64,000 nt of DNA from Sordariomycetes sp. S80-01Y (GCA_037042185.1 JAXQJY010000026.1:1922001-1986000), one strand, 5' to 3'. Numbered from the stretch's first letter, positions 45,308 through 55,649 are shown. Made by a program: numbers and translations. The notes: generated by a model not told the origin, from the sequence alone.

Positions 45308-46322
45308 TGCACTAGATGAATTGGTATGAAATGGCTTGTTAGGAGTGGCAATGGGAGATCAGTAAAAGGTGGTAATTTTGAGGAAAGCGGTTATGCTTGG
45401 GGCAGATTTGTGTCTTTGTATCTCCAGAAGTTGCTAGTCATCATTCGGCCTAAAATGGCGACATGTTGTGGGTGCAGAGGCGCCGCCCGACCTGGTCGTT
45501 CCTAAGGAGGCGCAGATCTGTAGGGGCGATTCTTGCATCTCGTCACTCCGGCTTCTGTTGTCTGCGAGGCCTTATACCTGTATCGCTCTTTACTTGAGGC
45601 ATCGATGCTAGCCTGTCTAAATGTATCTGTCGGTCCGTCACAACGTTAGACTTGGTACCCGTTCCCACCACTCTTAGCTCACGCCAATGGCCGGTGCCTT
45701 CGGCTTCCATCCGGACACCATACTTTCCCGAATAGGAAGATGAAGTCAAATTTATTTAAATTAAGAGGGTCCGTGAGGATGGCTAGGTTTCATGTGGTGC
45801 GGACCCTATGGCTGATCCCTAAGGAAGGGTTGCCAGCAACGGTTGATTTAAACCTAGGGACAGTAGATGTCTACGGACTTACGGGAAGGTTATTACAATA
45901 CGATTTTTCATATAATCATTTTAGCGAAGACTTATTATTGCATTTCGCTATCTTATCTCCAGGGCAGGAGTGCGTCGAGTAGGAACATAAATATGCTACA
46001 GGTCGAGCGCAAGTGAGTGAGTGGAAGAGTCCCAACCTGGACTTTACATCGGACAAAGCAGAACCAAATACCAGCAGCCCATGATGCCGAATGATGACTC
46101 TGTGAGTCAAATCCATAAAGCATAACCTCCCAAAGACTTCCACTACTACAGCACGCCAACCCCCGAGTCTGAGCCATCGACGACAAAACGTGTCAATGAC
46201 CAGATGCAGGAGCAAAAACTCCCAACGGCGGTCGAAGTGCCAGATCGGCTGATTTCAGCCTCTTTTACCCGAGGTAGTTGCTGTCGCTGGCTCGCTCCCT
46301 CATGGTGGAAGTAGCTCGTCGA
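45308..46322. other. Intergenic with AT-rich island
   Basis: Holds the OsmC promoter, then an AT-rich island (about 45735-45990) whose composition differs from its neighbours. An 80-codon frame there (45740-45982) has no recognisable domain. The island may be the remains of an inserted element. Confidence 0.4.
45766..45807. repeat. Short perfect inverted repeat in AT-rich island
   Basis: AGGGTCCG at 45766-45773 is repeated in reverse complement as CGGACCCT at 45800-45807, separated by 26 bp. It could form a hairpin, be a palindromic binding site, or mark part of a decayed element. Confidence 0.4.
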
Positions 46323-46669
46323 TTAGAGGATGTCAACGTTGATGCAGTTCAGAGCGTTGAGGGCAATGAGGCCTCCCTAAGCATCCCCAGATGTGAGCAA
46401 CTGAGTTAGATCATTAAATGTCGGAGTCCACTTACAACCACCAGAGCATCAGAGTTATCGCAGCAGTAGGCTTGGTCGTTGCAGGTGCCGGCTCCGAGAA
46501 TGCCAACAGTGCAAAGAATGCCGCCGAGGATACCACCGTTGCAGCAGACGGTCTTCTTGGGAGCAGCGCAGCTGGGGCTGGAAGGGGGGTTGTCGGTGCG
46601 GGCCTCGAGACCAGCAGAGGGGGCAGCAAGAGCCGTGGCGGCGAGAGCGAGGACAGCGAAGGACTTCAT
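46323..46669 (-). CDS. Hydrophobin, class I-like cysteine spacing
   Basis: Two exons, complement(join(46323..46376, 46436..46669)), 95 aa. It starts with a signal peptide (MKSFAVLALAATALAAPSAG). The eight hydrophobin cysteines are in the right order, C-x7-CC-x9-C-x9-C-x5-CC-x18-C: SCAAP, TVCCNG, ILCTV, GTCND, AYCCDN and, only after splicing, LNCINVDIL. Without removing the 59-nt intron (GTAAGT...CTTAG) the eighth cysteine is lost. The paired-cysteine pattern fits hydrophobins; the wide last gap is class I-like although the middle loops are short. Hydrophobins are secreted and coat spores and aerial hyphae, making surfaces water-repellent. Confidence 0.92.
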
Positions 46670-49109
46670 GTTTGAAGGTGGAATTTGGATAATCTTAGAA
46701 GATAGGAGTAAAGCTTGTTCTTGAACTTTGGGCTCTGTGAGAGTTTGTTGTGGGAGTGATTCGGGGTTTTGTCTGGGGGAGGATGATAAGGTCTTTATAG
46801 GTTTCCGAGAGGAGTAACCGTTTGATGAAGCTGTCCAGCTCGAATGGCGGAGAGCTCCTAGTTCTGCGTGATTGAGGTCACCGTGATCCCGCGCAGCTTG
46901 GGACGGGCAGCCTCCGGCAATGCTGACTACTGGCTCCCGCGCGGAACTTCTTTCTCCCGCGACGCCTTTATTACTTCCTAGCATGAAGCCTCATACCCTT
47001 CAAAGCGGGCGTCGATAGTTTCATTCAACCGGCGGCAATTGTACGTATTATTGAAAGCCATTCAAGCCACTTGTTTACTCTTCTACGTGGCCAGGCAAGG
47101 GTGGCGCAGGGGAAATCATCTCTCGGGCAATTGCGTTTATTCCTACTCGACAGTCGGCACTCGGTATCAGTCTAGTCATAATCACTGGTGTAGGAGTAAA
47201 GAGCGTACTTGTCGAGGCCTATAGCCTTTTAGGGAAGCCAAAAACCAAATACCATGAGGTCCATGAACCCATTTGATAGACGGGTTGTTGCTCCTCAGCT
47301 AGCGTTCAGTCATTTCACAAACGATATATTTCCCTCAAGGATTTTCAATACCCGTAGAATCATGCAGCCATAGTCTTTGGTACAGCCTGCTTTTCTCGCA
47401 GTGTCCGTCATCGGAGCAGTGGAATCAGGCCCCGGCGCTGGTGTTTAATCTCGATGATTGCCACCGAGAGGGTTAAACACTAGTCAGCGGCATTAAGCCA
47501 CCAAGCCCGGGTATTGAATGGTTCTGTACGAGTGGCATTTGATTGGATGCGACAGACCGTCTGCAGCATGCCTGAAGGCACTCGGTGGCGATGCCAGTTG
47601 TCCAGGTCCATCCAGCTGAAAACGCCCCTTGATGCCCCTGGCTAACCCCGGCAATGTTGCGTTGTTCTAGCAGCCCTAGCATTGCCTGTCCAGCTTTCAA
47701 GTATGAAACAGCGATCTTGATACCAGACTGTTTAGCTTGAACGAAATTGTTGCTTAAACCAAAACCTTTGGAATGCTAAGAAAAGTATGAAAACGTGGCT
47801 AGCACCGAGGAGCCCCAAACACGTGCATAATGCACCAGTATGTAGGACATTCTCGCCTCTTGAATTCAGAGCCTTTGTAAGCACGAACCGGCGTGCAGAT
47901 GCACGCAGTAGTCAGAAAAAGGCCTTAGATGTCTCCATTACATCATTTAACCGAGTATGCTAGGAAGAAGGATTGTGTCACAGCATGTATCACCTTGCAT
48001 TGCGCCAACATCGGATCGCTCCGTCCCGGCCCCGGGCCGCCCCCCGCAATGCTCACCCGTCCAATCCCCCGCGGATTAGGATTGAGCATTGCTCTCTGCA
48101 ATTGGTCCAGTAGGCAGCTGAACATGCCGGATTCATGAGGCGTGCGAGTACAGTTGGCTTCAGTTCCTGTCATGCAGCGAGACAGGAGAAAACAAGGGTG
48201 CGAGGTAGTCAAGTCGGGTTCTCGCTCCGCCAATGGGGAGCAATAAGCCACGACGTATTGTTGTAACTTGGGTTTGTTCCCTTCGCTCAGACCAGGCGGC
48301 CCCAAGAAACCTCCAGCTCTGCCTGGCGCCACCCTTTCAGTTTCCCTACCGCCTCTTCGTGTTGTTTGGCTACTCTTCGCGCTCCGTCTACTCCGGTCCA
48401 CCTAAACCCTACGCTCGCTCGAGCCCAGTGGCTTGAGAGACATGACAATCACATTTCGTAGCATCGCAGAAAGTGACATATGATATCGATCTGATCTCAA
48501 GCTACGTCACATTTCTTGAGTTCACCCTTCAACATGCGTGCAATGACAATGCGCGTATCTCCACATCTGCTCGTAAAGCAATAAAAACGTAAGCGTCTGC
48601 CTCCTGCTGTGGTTGCAGCAAACAAGCTGCGGATCCTAAGCGCAGATTGCCTTCGATTCTGAGTGAACCGTGGCCAGAGGCGCGAGCCACGATGTAGAAT
48701 ACTGGTCTGATGGTCTTCGCCATTATAGTGTTTCAATAGCAAGTTGAGAAAACCTTTTAGGTGCTTAAGCATATTTCAGAGATTGATGCGTAAAGGTGAT
48801 CTCACTTAGACTTAAATAAGAATTTGCCTTGAGACACAGATCGTGTGAACTCGACGGCCTCACTTCCACCCCGCTCCGTCACTAACACCAGGTCACTAGC
48901 ACGAGGAACCAGGCTTGTAAAGTCTCCAGGGCCCTCATGGACACCATGTTTCTGTCAGCCCGACAGGGGAAAGGATCTTCCGTATGCCGTCTTCATCGGA
49001 TGGTTGACCACACCCAATGCATTCCTTGATCGCCTATTCAATCCAAATGGTCTGCAAACTCCCGCAGCGAGCGGACCGAGCCGATCACTTCGTGGTGACT
49101 TGGTGGCCT
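46670..49109. other. Gene-poor stretch of about 2.4 kb
   Basis: Apart from the hydrophobin promoter I see no convincing gene. A 152-codon minus-strand frame (47943-48401) lacks domain or coding character. The composition is AT-richer in places (47250-47480, 48480-48840). Confidence 0.45.
46793..46799 (-). promoter_or_regulatory. TATA box of the hydrophobin gene
   Basis: TATAAAG on the minus strand, about 125 bp upstream of the hydrophobin ATG, a distance fitting a strongly and conditionally expressed small secreted protein gene. Confidence 0.5.
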
Positions 49110-49944
49110 TCACTTTTTGGGAGCCTGGTCTGTCGGGGGCCGGGGAACCACGTCGAATCGTTTCGCTGGGATCTTGGCGGAATACACCCCATGGCCTATC
49201 AGCAACTTCATAATTACCTCCCGGTCCATCCCTTCCCGCATGACGTCTCTTTCTGCCACCAAACCGTTCACCCTTCGACGGTCTGTAGATCCCTTTCTCT
49301 TCTGGCAGCACCTGGGTACCGCCAAGATCATCTTACCAACATAGTATGCCAGGTCGATTGTGAAAGGCAGAGACTCGTTGGCGTACTCCCATTCGTCTGC
49401 TTCGATTTCGGAGATGTTCAATTGCAAAACCTCTGGAAAACACTCATTGAGAGGAACATTGTTGTCAAATGTGACGCCGTAGTAGTCAATCTCGCTAAGT
49501 TGTGCTATCGTAAGCGAATCTCATGGTCCATGCCAAGCAGGACTGCACGTACTTCTTGTTGTGGATCCAGCCCAAATACTCATCTCGGACGACTAGCTGA
49601 TCAGGTGGAGGGTTATGTCCGTAAACGGCGCGGTACGTCAGCTCCGCAAGCTTTGGACCAGCCGGCTGAGGGAAGATGGGCTCGCAAACATCTACATGCC
49701 ATGGCACATTCGGCAGCAATTTCTGAATGGAGACCAGCGGACCCTCGATCTGAACTCTCATCGGCTTATCCACTGGCGACGGATGATGGTCATCGGCGGG
49801 GTTTCCGAAGCATTGCTGGATATGCAGCGAATGAACCATTGCCGATGATGGACTCGCCATATGGTGTAGAGAAGAAGATGCTAGGAACCCAACAGACGAG
49901 GTGGGGGCGCCGTAAGCAACAAATCCATAACGATCGATTGCCAT
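49110..49944 (-). CDS. Three-exon gene, protein not recognised
   Basis: Predicted complement(join(49110..49282, 49337..49494, 49553..49944)), 240 aa. Both introns have good borders (GTACGT...CTTAG and GTAAGA...CTACAG) and the phases match, which is unlikely by chance and is the main reason to accept the gene. The protein starts MAIDRYGFVAYGAPTSSVGF. It includes LVSIQKLLPNVPWHVDVCEP, then after the first intron DYYGVTFDNNVPLNECF and LNISEIEADEWEYANES, then after the second EGMDREVIMKLLIGHGVY and a Lys-rich end. No family recognised and no signal peptide or membrane segment. It may be incomplete at the N terminus, because another frame upstream (to 50068) could contribute an exon. Confidence 0.55.
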
Positions 49945-50438
49945 GTACACCCGGTTCCAGCTTAAAGCTCATCCTGTGTTTTCCATTCCAAAATGTCCCT
50001 TTAGAGTTCGACAAAATCACATTAATACGACTTTCGAACAAATTGGTCAATGGTGTCCAGCGGTGCACACTTCAACCCCCGCAAGGCTCCCTCCAACTTC
50101 GCTCTAAGTCTTCTCCGGTGTGTTCTCCGCCTCCGGATCGGGCCTAGAGTTATATAAGACACGCAATGTGTACATAGCATCCTGAAACCCCATGTCTACT
50201 ACAGACGCTTAACGGGAGCTCACACATACTTGCTTTCCTACACCCACACTGTCAATTTGCAACTACCATAGCTGCCCTCCATCCAAGCCCGCAGCCCAAA
50301 TCACCATCACGAGATGCTCAAGAGGAACGATCATCTACACAGGGCGAGCGGCGCATCGTAAATATTAAGTAGACCTCCACTAAATCTGCCTATACATCGG
50401 TAGCTGCTATGAGCAACTCTCTGCCCCAATCACCACAT
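49945..50438. other. Intergenic between unrecognised gene and SDR
   Basis: About 490 bp. It contains repeat copy A and a TATATAA stretch near 50150-50156. No coding sequence supported. Confidence 0.45.
50093..50144 (+). repeat. Dispersed 52-bp repeat, copy A
   Basis: CCAACTTCGCTCTAAGTC...TGTTCTCCGCCTCCGG...CGGGCC is closely similar to the segment at 54334-54387. Copy A lies 149-200 bp upstream of the start of the three-exon gene (which is on the other strand). It contains a CCGGATCGG-type motif of the kind bound by Zn2Cys6 factors. Confidence 0.55.
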
Positions 50439-51215
50439 TTACCACGGGTTGACAGCACCGTCGTAGTTCTGGAAGGTACCGCTGGTCTCGCGGGTGGCCG
50501 CATCCAGGATCTTCGACATCCCGGCGGCGCTCGTCTCGACGGAGATGGCACCGAAGTCCTCGAGCTTCTGGTTGGTACTAGCCGCGAGACTGGCTGCCAT
50601 GTCTGTTTCCACCAATCCCGGATGGATCACAAAGCTGGTGAGCCAGGGCTCTTCGAAATGAAGACGGCGAACAAACCAGTTCAGCGCTGTCTTGCTGCCG
50701 CCGTACGGGCTCGAGTTGAAAGGGAACCCGAGGCTAACTAGGGTGTCTATTCCGGCAATGGAACCAATGAAAGTCGAGACAGCCATGAACTTGGGGTTCC
50801 CTGTCTTGCTGGCTTGGAGGAGGTCGGCGGTGGCCTGAAACAGCAGGACAGGTGCGATGGCGTTAACGTTGAAGTGCAGGGCCGTGTTGGCAGCTGTGGT
50901 CTTGCGGACAGAGGTTCCGCCGGTGGCGATGCCGGCGTTGGCGATCACGACATCCAGAGATCCGATCCCGTGGTCTTTCTTGAGACTGGCTACGGCGTCG
51001 GCGGCATCCGATTCCACGGTAGAGTCCAGCTTGACGATGATGAGCCTGGATCCGTCTGCCTTGGGGAGCTCTTTCAGCGCCTGGGAGGTTGCGTGAGAAG
51101 GGTCGCGGACGGCCGCGATGACGGTGGTGGAGGGCCTGGATAGGTAGGTCGTGGCTAGTCCCTTTCCGATGCCGCGGTTGGCACCGGTGATGAGATAGGT
51201 CAGAGAAGAACTCAT
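50439..51215 (-). CDS. Short-chain dehydrogenase/reductase, ketoreductase type
   Basis: Intronless, 258 aa, the normal size for a classical SDR. It has the NAD(P)-binding motif TGANRGIG at residues 10-17, DVVIANAGIA (NAG motif) and the catalytic Tyr/Lys in SSPYGGSKTALNW (Tyr near 169), with FVIHPGLVETDMA after it. Arg at the end of the second strand (AAVRDPS) favours NADPH. It resembles fungal ketoreductases of the norsolorinic acid reductase type and other SDRs of secondary metabolism, but substrate cannot be read from sequence. It is the first of several oxidoreductase genes to the right. Confidence 0.9.
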   Translation of the reverse strand: MSSSLTYLITGANRGIGKGLATTYLSRPSTTVIAAVRDPSHATSQALKELPKADGSRLIIVKLDSTVESDAADAVASLKKDHGIGSLDVVIANAGIATGGTSVRKTTAANTALHFNVNAIAPVLLFQATADLLQASKTGNPKFMAVSTFIGSIAGIDTLVSLGFPFNSSPYGGSKTALNWFVRRLHFEEPWLTSFVIHPGLVETDMAASLAASTNQKLEDFGAISVETSAAGMSKILDAATRETSGTFQNYDGAVNPW

Positions 51216-51413
51216 TTTGCGTATTTGCTTTTGCTAGTGCTGTGTTGTGGCAGATAGTAGTATGCAGGGTAGTGAGCAGCAGATATTGTACAGGTGAGCA
51301 GCAGCCTAGTTTTTATACTCTTTTCAAAACTAATGTATCGCGCCATTGCATTCTCTTGGTACCATGGGGCGTGAGGAATAGCCCCTTTTGCGTCGTTTGG
51401 GGGCTTAGAAATC

Positions 51414-51747
51414 CTATTTGCTTGTCCCTGGTGCGCGGACGTCGAGCTGCCTGACGTCGCCCGGTTGCGAAGCCGTCGACTCTAGCTTTGGATTACGCGA
51501 TGGATAGTTGGTAATCGTCGCGATAACATCATGTAGTCCAGGGCGGATCGCTTTGTCACGAGGCCGTCCGACGTACCACGTCTCGCCCTTCGGCACGGCT
51601 AATCGTGCCGAATCTGCTTGCAGTCTCATGGTGACTTCACGTCCTCCAAAATCCGCTGCCACGCTGTCCCGCGCCTGATTGACGGCCGGCAGTCGTCTTG
51701 AAACTTGAGACTCACGGCCTTTTATTTCTTCTTCCCCTTTTCTTTTG
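51414..51747 (-). pseudogene. Coding-like fragment, minus strand
   Basis: An open stretch of about 110 codons on the minus strand reads like real protein, for example VAADFGGREVTMRLQADS and ARLAVPKGETWYVGRPRDKA, and ends at a stop at 51414. An ATG-started version would be 71 residues. No family recognised. It may be a small gene or the remains of one. Confidence 0.25.
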
Positions 51748-52070
51748 TTTTACCCCGCGGCGACGACTGCCTCACGCATCGGTAGCTTGCCTCCCCACGT
51801 CAAGGTCTGCCGTCCCACTGCTCGACAGGAACCGAGGCCGGCAGAAGAACGCTGTCCGAATCCGGATATAGGCCCGGGGTAGACTTTTTTAGAATTCGTC
51901 CAGAAGGCGCCATGTCTAGTTAGATCACGCCCGAACGGTGAGTGGATCTCGGAGCGGTTATGTCACGCCTCCGACCGGGATGAAGTCACAAACCCTCTTC
52001 GCTTCGCTCAAACATTTATTAGTCGACGCCCCTGAACACTGCGGAGTTTGTAATCATGCTTCAGGCATAA

Positions 52071-52190
52071 GTGGCGGTATTCCGGGTTCCAGGCCCATGG
52101 GAGGACAAGGAGTTCGGACAGCTTGACGATGACGGCTGGACGCTCGAGTTCTCGCCCAAAGGCTTCGGGGTTGAGACTCGTAAATTTTAA
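52071..52190 (+). pseudogene. Coding-like fragment, plus strand
   Basis: A 39-codon open stretch reads VFRVPGPWEDKEFGQLDDDG then WTLEFSPKGFGVETRKF and a stop, directly after an in-frame TAA. The residue pattern looks like a piece of a globular protein, but there is no start and no continuation on either side. Possibly a relic exon. Confidence 0.25.
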
Positions 52191-52671
52191 TGCGGGTGCT
52201 CTGCCGCTGAGAAGAGCGCTCCATTCCTAACCCGCGGGAATTCAATTAGTGTTGGAGCTATCCTAGTCCCGCTTCTTGCATTCCTCAAGCGCCGGCAATG
52301 CATCATGTGCTATCTACTCTTGGGAGGGCAGCCTCGTAGGCCGGAGCAATTATAAATTCGTTGTCCCTCGAGCCCCGCTCGCGACGGCGCCGGCTTCCTC
52401 TTACTACTGACCGTGATATGACTGATATATTTCTTCTCCTTGAGTGAGTAGCGCCGAAGGCTTACAGTCGATGTCGCGCCGGCGGAGAGGCAATTAACTC
52501 GCCTCCGCAACGCCGCTGAGAGATTGTCCCGTCTCCAAAAAGGGCGATCAACGCAGCCGATACATATATGCTTGTGTCTCGTTTTGCTTTTCTAAGAAGC
52601 GGGGTTGTTTCTCCAGCAGAGGGCAAGCAGCAACTGAACATCATACTTGAAATTCCATTCTCGTCGACTTC

Positions 52672-53759
52672 ATGGCTTCAGTCTCAGGGGTTATAGACCA
52701 ACTGCGGTCTATCCCGGAGCCGACAGCTCCTTTCACCGGACAGACTGTCATTGTGACAGGCTCGAACAGAGGCCTGGGCTTTGAAGCTGCCAAGCACTTT
52801 GTGCGCTTGCAGGCAAAGCGAGTGATCCTGGCGGTCCGGTCATTGAGCAGCGGTGAGTCCGCCAAAGTCGCCATCGAGTCCGCCACGCAACGGAAGGATG
52901 TCGTCGAGGTCTGGCAGCTTGACATGCTGGATTACCAATCCATCAAAGACTTCTCGGCAAAATGTGACTCGCTGGACAGGCTCGACGTCCTGGTTGCAAA
53001 TGCCGGCCTCTTGAGGAACACATACGAGGAGTCGGAGGGAACCGAGGTGACCATCAAGGTCAATGTCATCGGCACGTTCCTACTTGCCATCAATCTCTTG
53101 CCAGCGATGAGAAGGTCTGGGCAGAAGACTGGGCAGACAGCAAGGATGGTGGTCACGAGCTCCGTCATGCACGAAGAAGTCCGTCGCCCTTCCAGCATGT
53201 TTACCGGCATTGCTTATAATCTAGGCCAAATTTGCCGAGCGCCACGAGCCTCGAATCTTCGATGCATTCAACCGAGACAGCAAAGCGGCCATGGGCGACC
53301 GGTACAACACGTCCAAGCTCCTCGAAATCCTCCTCATCCGCTCCATCACCGAAGCTATGCAAAAAGGACCGCATGCCGATGAGCCGGTGATATGGAACTC
53401 TGTGAACCCCGGGCTCTGCCACTCAGACCTGGATGACAAGGTAACGGTACGTGCTGGTGGATCGCGTTGTCCTGGAACTCTTAGAAGCTGACCTAGGTGC
53501 TCCAAAGGGAATCGCGGGCAAAGTCCTCACAGTTGCCAAGGCGCTGATGGCGCGAACCACGGAAGTCGGGTCGCGAACCCTGGTTCACAGCGCCGCAGCT
53601 GGACAGGAAAGCCATGGCAAGTATATGAGCGAGTGTAAGGTCAAGGCGCCGGGTGCCTTTGTGAGAAGCAAGGAGGGTGAAGAGGCAGGACGGCGCGTTC
53701 ACTCGGAGTTGTTGGAGATCTTGGAGAAGATTCAACCTGGAGTCACGAAGAATATTTGA
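52672..53759 (+). CDS. Short-chain dehydrogenase/reductase, retinol dehydrogenase-like
   Basis: Likely three exons, join(52672..53178, 53225..53440, 53508..53759), about 324 aa. The cofactor motif TGSNRGLG is at residues 29-36; DVLVANAGLL and VVTSSVMHEE follow. After the first intron the frame changes to AKFAERHEPRIFDAFNRD and DRYNTSKLLEILLIR, which holds the catalytic Tyr/Lys (near residue 195); NPGLCHSDL and ARTTEVGSRTLVHSAAAG come later. That order is typical for the fungal retinol-dehydrogenase-like SDRs often found in metabolite clusters. The first donor is the unusual GTCCGT. For the second intron GTAACG (53441) or GTACGT (53447) would both keep frame, changing the product by two residues. 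Confidence 0.85.
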
Positions 53760-54557
53760 ACCCTTAGTATTATACCCCAGGAAGGGTCCCGGGCCGCTTC
53801 AGGGGAGGCGAAGCCTTATGCTCAGCCCTGCATTACTCGCTTAATTCTAGTTAATAATCCGATAAAATAGCCTGCTTATGATAAATTACTCATGCTTCAC
53901 GTGTGCTAGAGCAATAGAAACGGGGAGCATGCCAGATCATATCCGGCATGGAGGCTGACGGATACGCTAGCAGTCTCGACAGTGAGCACTAGACGAGCTG
54001 TTCGTGGCGGATTTAGCTCCAAGACAGAAGAGACATACACATGGATAGCTCATATACTTGGGAGCAATATGACTTAAAGTCAATCAATGTATTAAATAAT
54101 CCACCGACTGCCGGTTACACAACGTTAGGACCGGGAACCGTGACACCCACGCTGCATGGACTGCGCGGAATCCCATTCGCGCGGGCTCAATTTAAAATGG
54201 TCTCTTCCGACATTGACATCGCTCACGTCCTGCAATATAGCTACATCATACCACGAGAGAGGCTTTCAACAATTCCTTGCGCCTCGCCGGCATCGGCCAC
54301 CTACAGCGAAAGTTCGACGCGGATTGAGGCGCCCCAACTTCGGCCTAAGTCTCCTCCGCGGGGTTGTTCTCCGCCTCCGAACCGGCCCTCACGCTGCGCT
54401 CCGGGTTATTCCCCCGGGCCGGGTTTCCTCAACGGACAAGTCCGGCCCCGGATTCTTATAACTACAGTCTTACACGCTCAGACCCCTCACTTGCGCTCCC
54501 TCACCACGACGACTTCTCACCCTTTCAACGCTCCATCGCCCACCTCTCCCTGACACA
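53760..54557. promoter_or_regulatory. Upstream region of the tartrate/malate dehydrogenase gene
   Basis: About 800 bp. It contains repeat copy B at 54334-54387 and a CT-rich stretch just before the ATG (54480-54555). A 170-codon frame (54041-54553) crosses it but is Pro/Ser-rich and lacks coding character. Confidence 0.5.
54334..54387 (+). repeat. Dispersed 54-bp repeat, copy B
   Basis: Similar to 50093-50144: shared blocks are CCAACTTCG, CTAAGTCT, CTCCG and TGTTCTCCGCCTCCG, with small indels between. Copy B ends about 170 bp upstream of the dehydrogenase ATG. It contains CCGAACCGG, a Zn2Cys6-type inverted CGG site. Confidence 0.55.
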
Positions 54558-55649
54558 ATGGCGCCCAAACCCCTCCGGATAGCCGTCATCCCCGGCGACG
54601 GCATCGGCGTCGAGGTTATGCCCCACGGCGTCGCCTGTCTGCAGGCCGCCGCCTCAGCCTACAACATCCCCCTCGAGATGAAGACGTTTGACTTCGCCTC
54701 GTGCGACTACTACGCAAAGCACGGCGACATGATGCCAGCGGACTGGAAGGACCAGCTCATCGGCTTCGACGCCATCTTCTTCGGCGCCGTGGGCATGCCG
54801 GACCAGGTCCCCGACAACGTCTCGCTGTGGGGCAGTCTGCTCAAGTTCAGGCGCGAGTTCGACCAGTACATCAACCTGCGGCCCTGCAGGCTCATGCCCG
54901 GCGTCACGAGCCCGCTGGCCAACAGGAAGCCGGGCGAGATTGACTTCTGGATCGTCCGGGAGAACACAGAGGGCGAGTACAGCAGCGTCGGCGGAAAGAT
55001 CTTCGAGGGCACGGACCGCGAGACCGTCATCCAGGAGACCATCATGACCAGGACCGGCGTCGACCGCGTGCTGAAGTACGCCTTCGACCTCGCCCAGAGC
55101 CGGCCCAGGAAGCGTCTCACCAGCGCCACCAAGAGCAACGGCATCAGCATCACCATGCCCTACTGGGACTCGCGCGTCGAGAACATGGCCAAGGGCTACC
55201 CGGACGTCAACCTCGACAAGTACCACATCGACATCCTCACCGCACACTTCGTCCAGCGCCCGCACATCTTCGACGTCGTCGTCGGCAGCAACCTCTTTGG
55301 CGACATCCTGTCCGACCTGGGCCCCGCCTGCACGGGCACCATCGGCATCGCCCCCTCGGCCAACATCAACCCCGACTCCAAGTTCCCCAGCCTGTTCGAG
55401 CCCGTGCACGGCAGCGCCCCGGACATCGTGGGCAAGGGCATCGCGAACCCCGTGGGCATGATCTGGGCGGGGCAGATGATGCTCGAGCACTTTGGACACA
55501 AGGAGGCGGCGGCTACTATGCTCAAGGCCATTGAGAACGTTCTCGGACGGGCTGAGGCCACCGTGACCACGCCAGATATGGGCGGCAAGGGCACGACTGA
55601 TGCGTTTGGAAAGGCCATCGAGGCCGAGATCACGGCCTTGTCAAAGTAG
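54558..55649 (+). CDS. Tartrate dehydrogenase / D-malate dehydrogenase family protein
   Basis: Intronless, 363 aa, the family length. It belongs to the isocitrate/isopropylmalate dehydrogenase superfamily of metal- and NAD-dependent decarboxylating dehydrogenases. Motifs: IAVIPGDGIGVEVMPHG at the N terminus, the substrate segment LRPCRLMPG, WIVRENTEGEYSSVGG, DVVVGSNLFGDILSDLGP with the metal-binding Asp residues, and FEPVHGSAPDIVGKGIANP at the cofactor site. The YYAKHGDMMPADW region fits tartrate/D-malate dehydrogenases rather than leucine-pathway isopropylmalate dehydrogenase. Cytosolic, no presequence. It would let the fungus use tartrate or D-malate. Transcription may depend on the repeat element upstream. 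Confidence 0.92.
   Translation: MAPKPLRIAVIPGDGIGVEVMPHGVACLQAAASAYNIPLEMKTFDFASCDYYAKHGDMMPADWKDQLIGFDAIFFGAVGMPDQVPDNVSLWGSLLKFRREFDQYINLRPCRLMPGVTSPLANRKPGEIDFWIVRENTEGEYSSVGGKIFEGTDRETVIQETIMTRTGVDRVLKYAFDLAQSRPRKRLTSATKSNGISITMPYWDSRVENMAKGYPDVNLDKYHIDILTAHFVQRPHIFDVVVGSNLFGDILSDLGPACTGTIGIAPSANINPDSKFPSLFEPVHGSAPDIVGKGIANPVGMIWAGQMMLEHFGHKEAAATMLKAIENVLGRAEATVTTPDMGGKGTTDAFGKAIEAEITALSK

Larger units (their letters stand above)
51216..52671. other. Intergenic 1.45 kb with coding-like fragments
   Basis: Separates two SDR genes. Two short pieces read like protein (51414-51747 minus and 52071-52190 plus, listed separately) but belong to no complete gene. The rest is unassigned. Confidence 0.45.

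Noticed and set aside
47943-48401. 152-codon minus-strand frame in the gene-poor stretch
   Set aside because: No codon bias or recognisable motif; likely chance.
52191-52245. GCGGGT...ACCCGC complementary ends suggesting a tRNA-like fold
   Set aside because: Only about 50 nt long, without a T-loop GGTTCGA-type motif or an anticodon arm; not a tRNA.
54041-54553. 170-codon frame just upstream of the tartrate dehydrogenase start
   Set aside because: Pro/Ser-rich with no domain, overlaps the promoter and the repeat element.
54654-55499. 281-codon minus-strand open frame inside the tartrate dehydrogenase gene
   Set aside because: Antisense shadow with low-complexity Asp/Val/Gly content.
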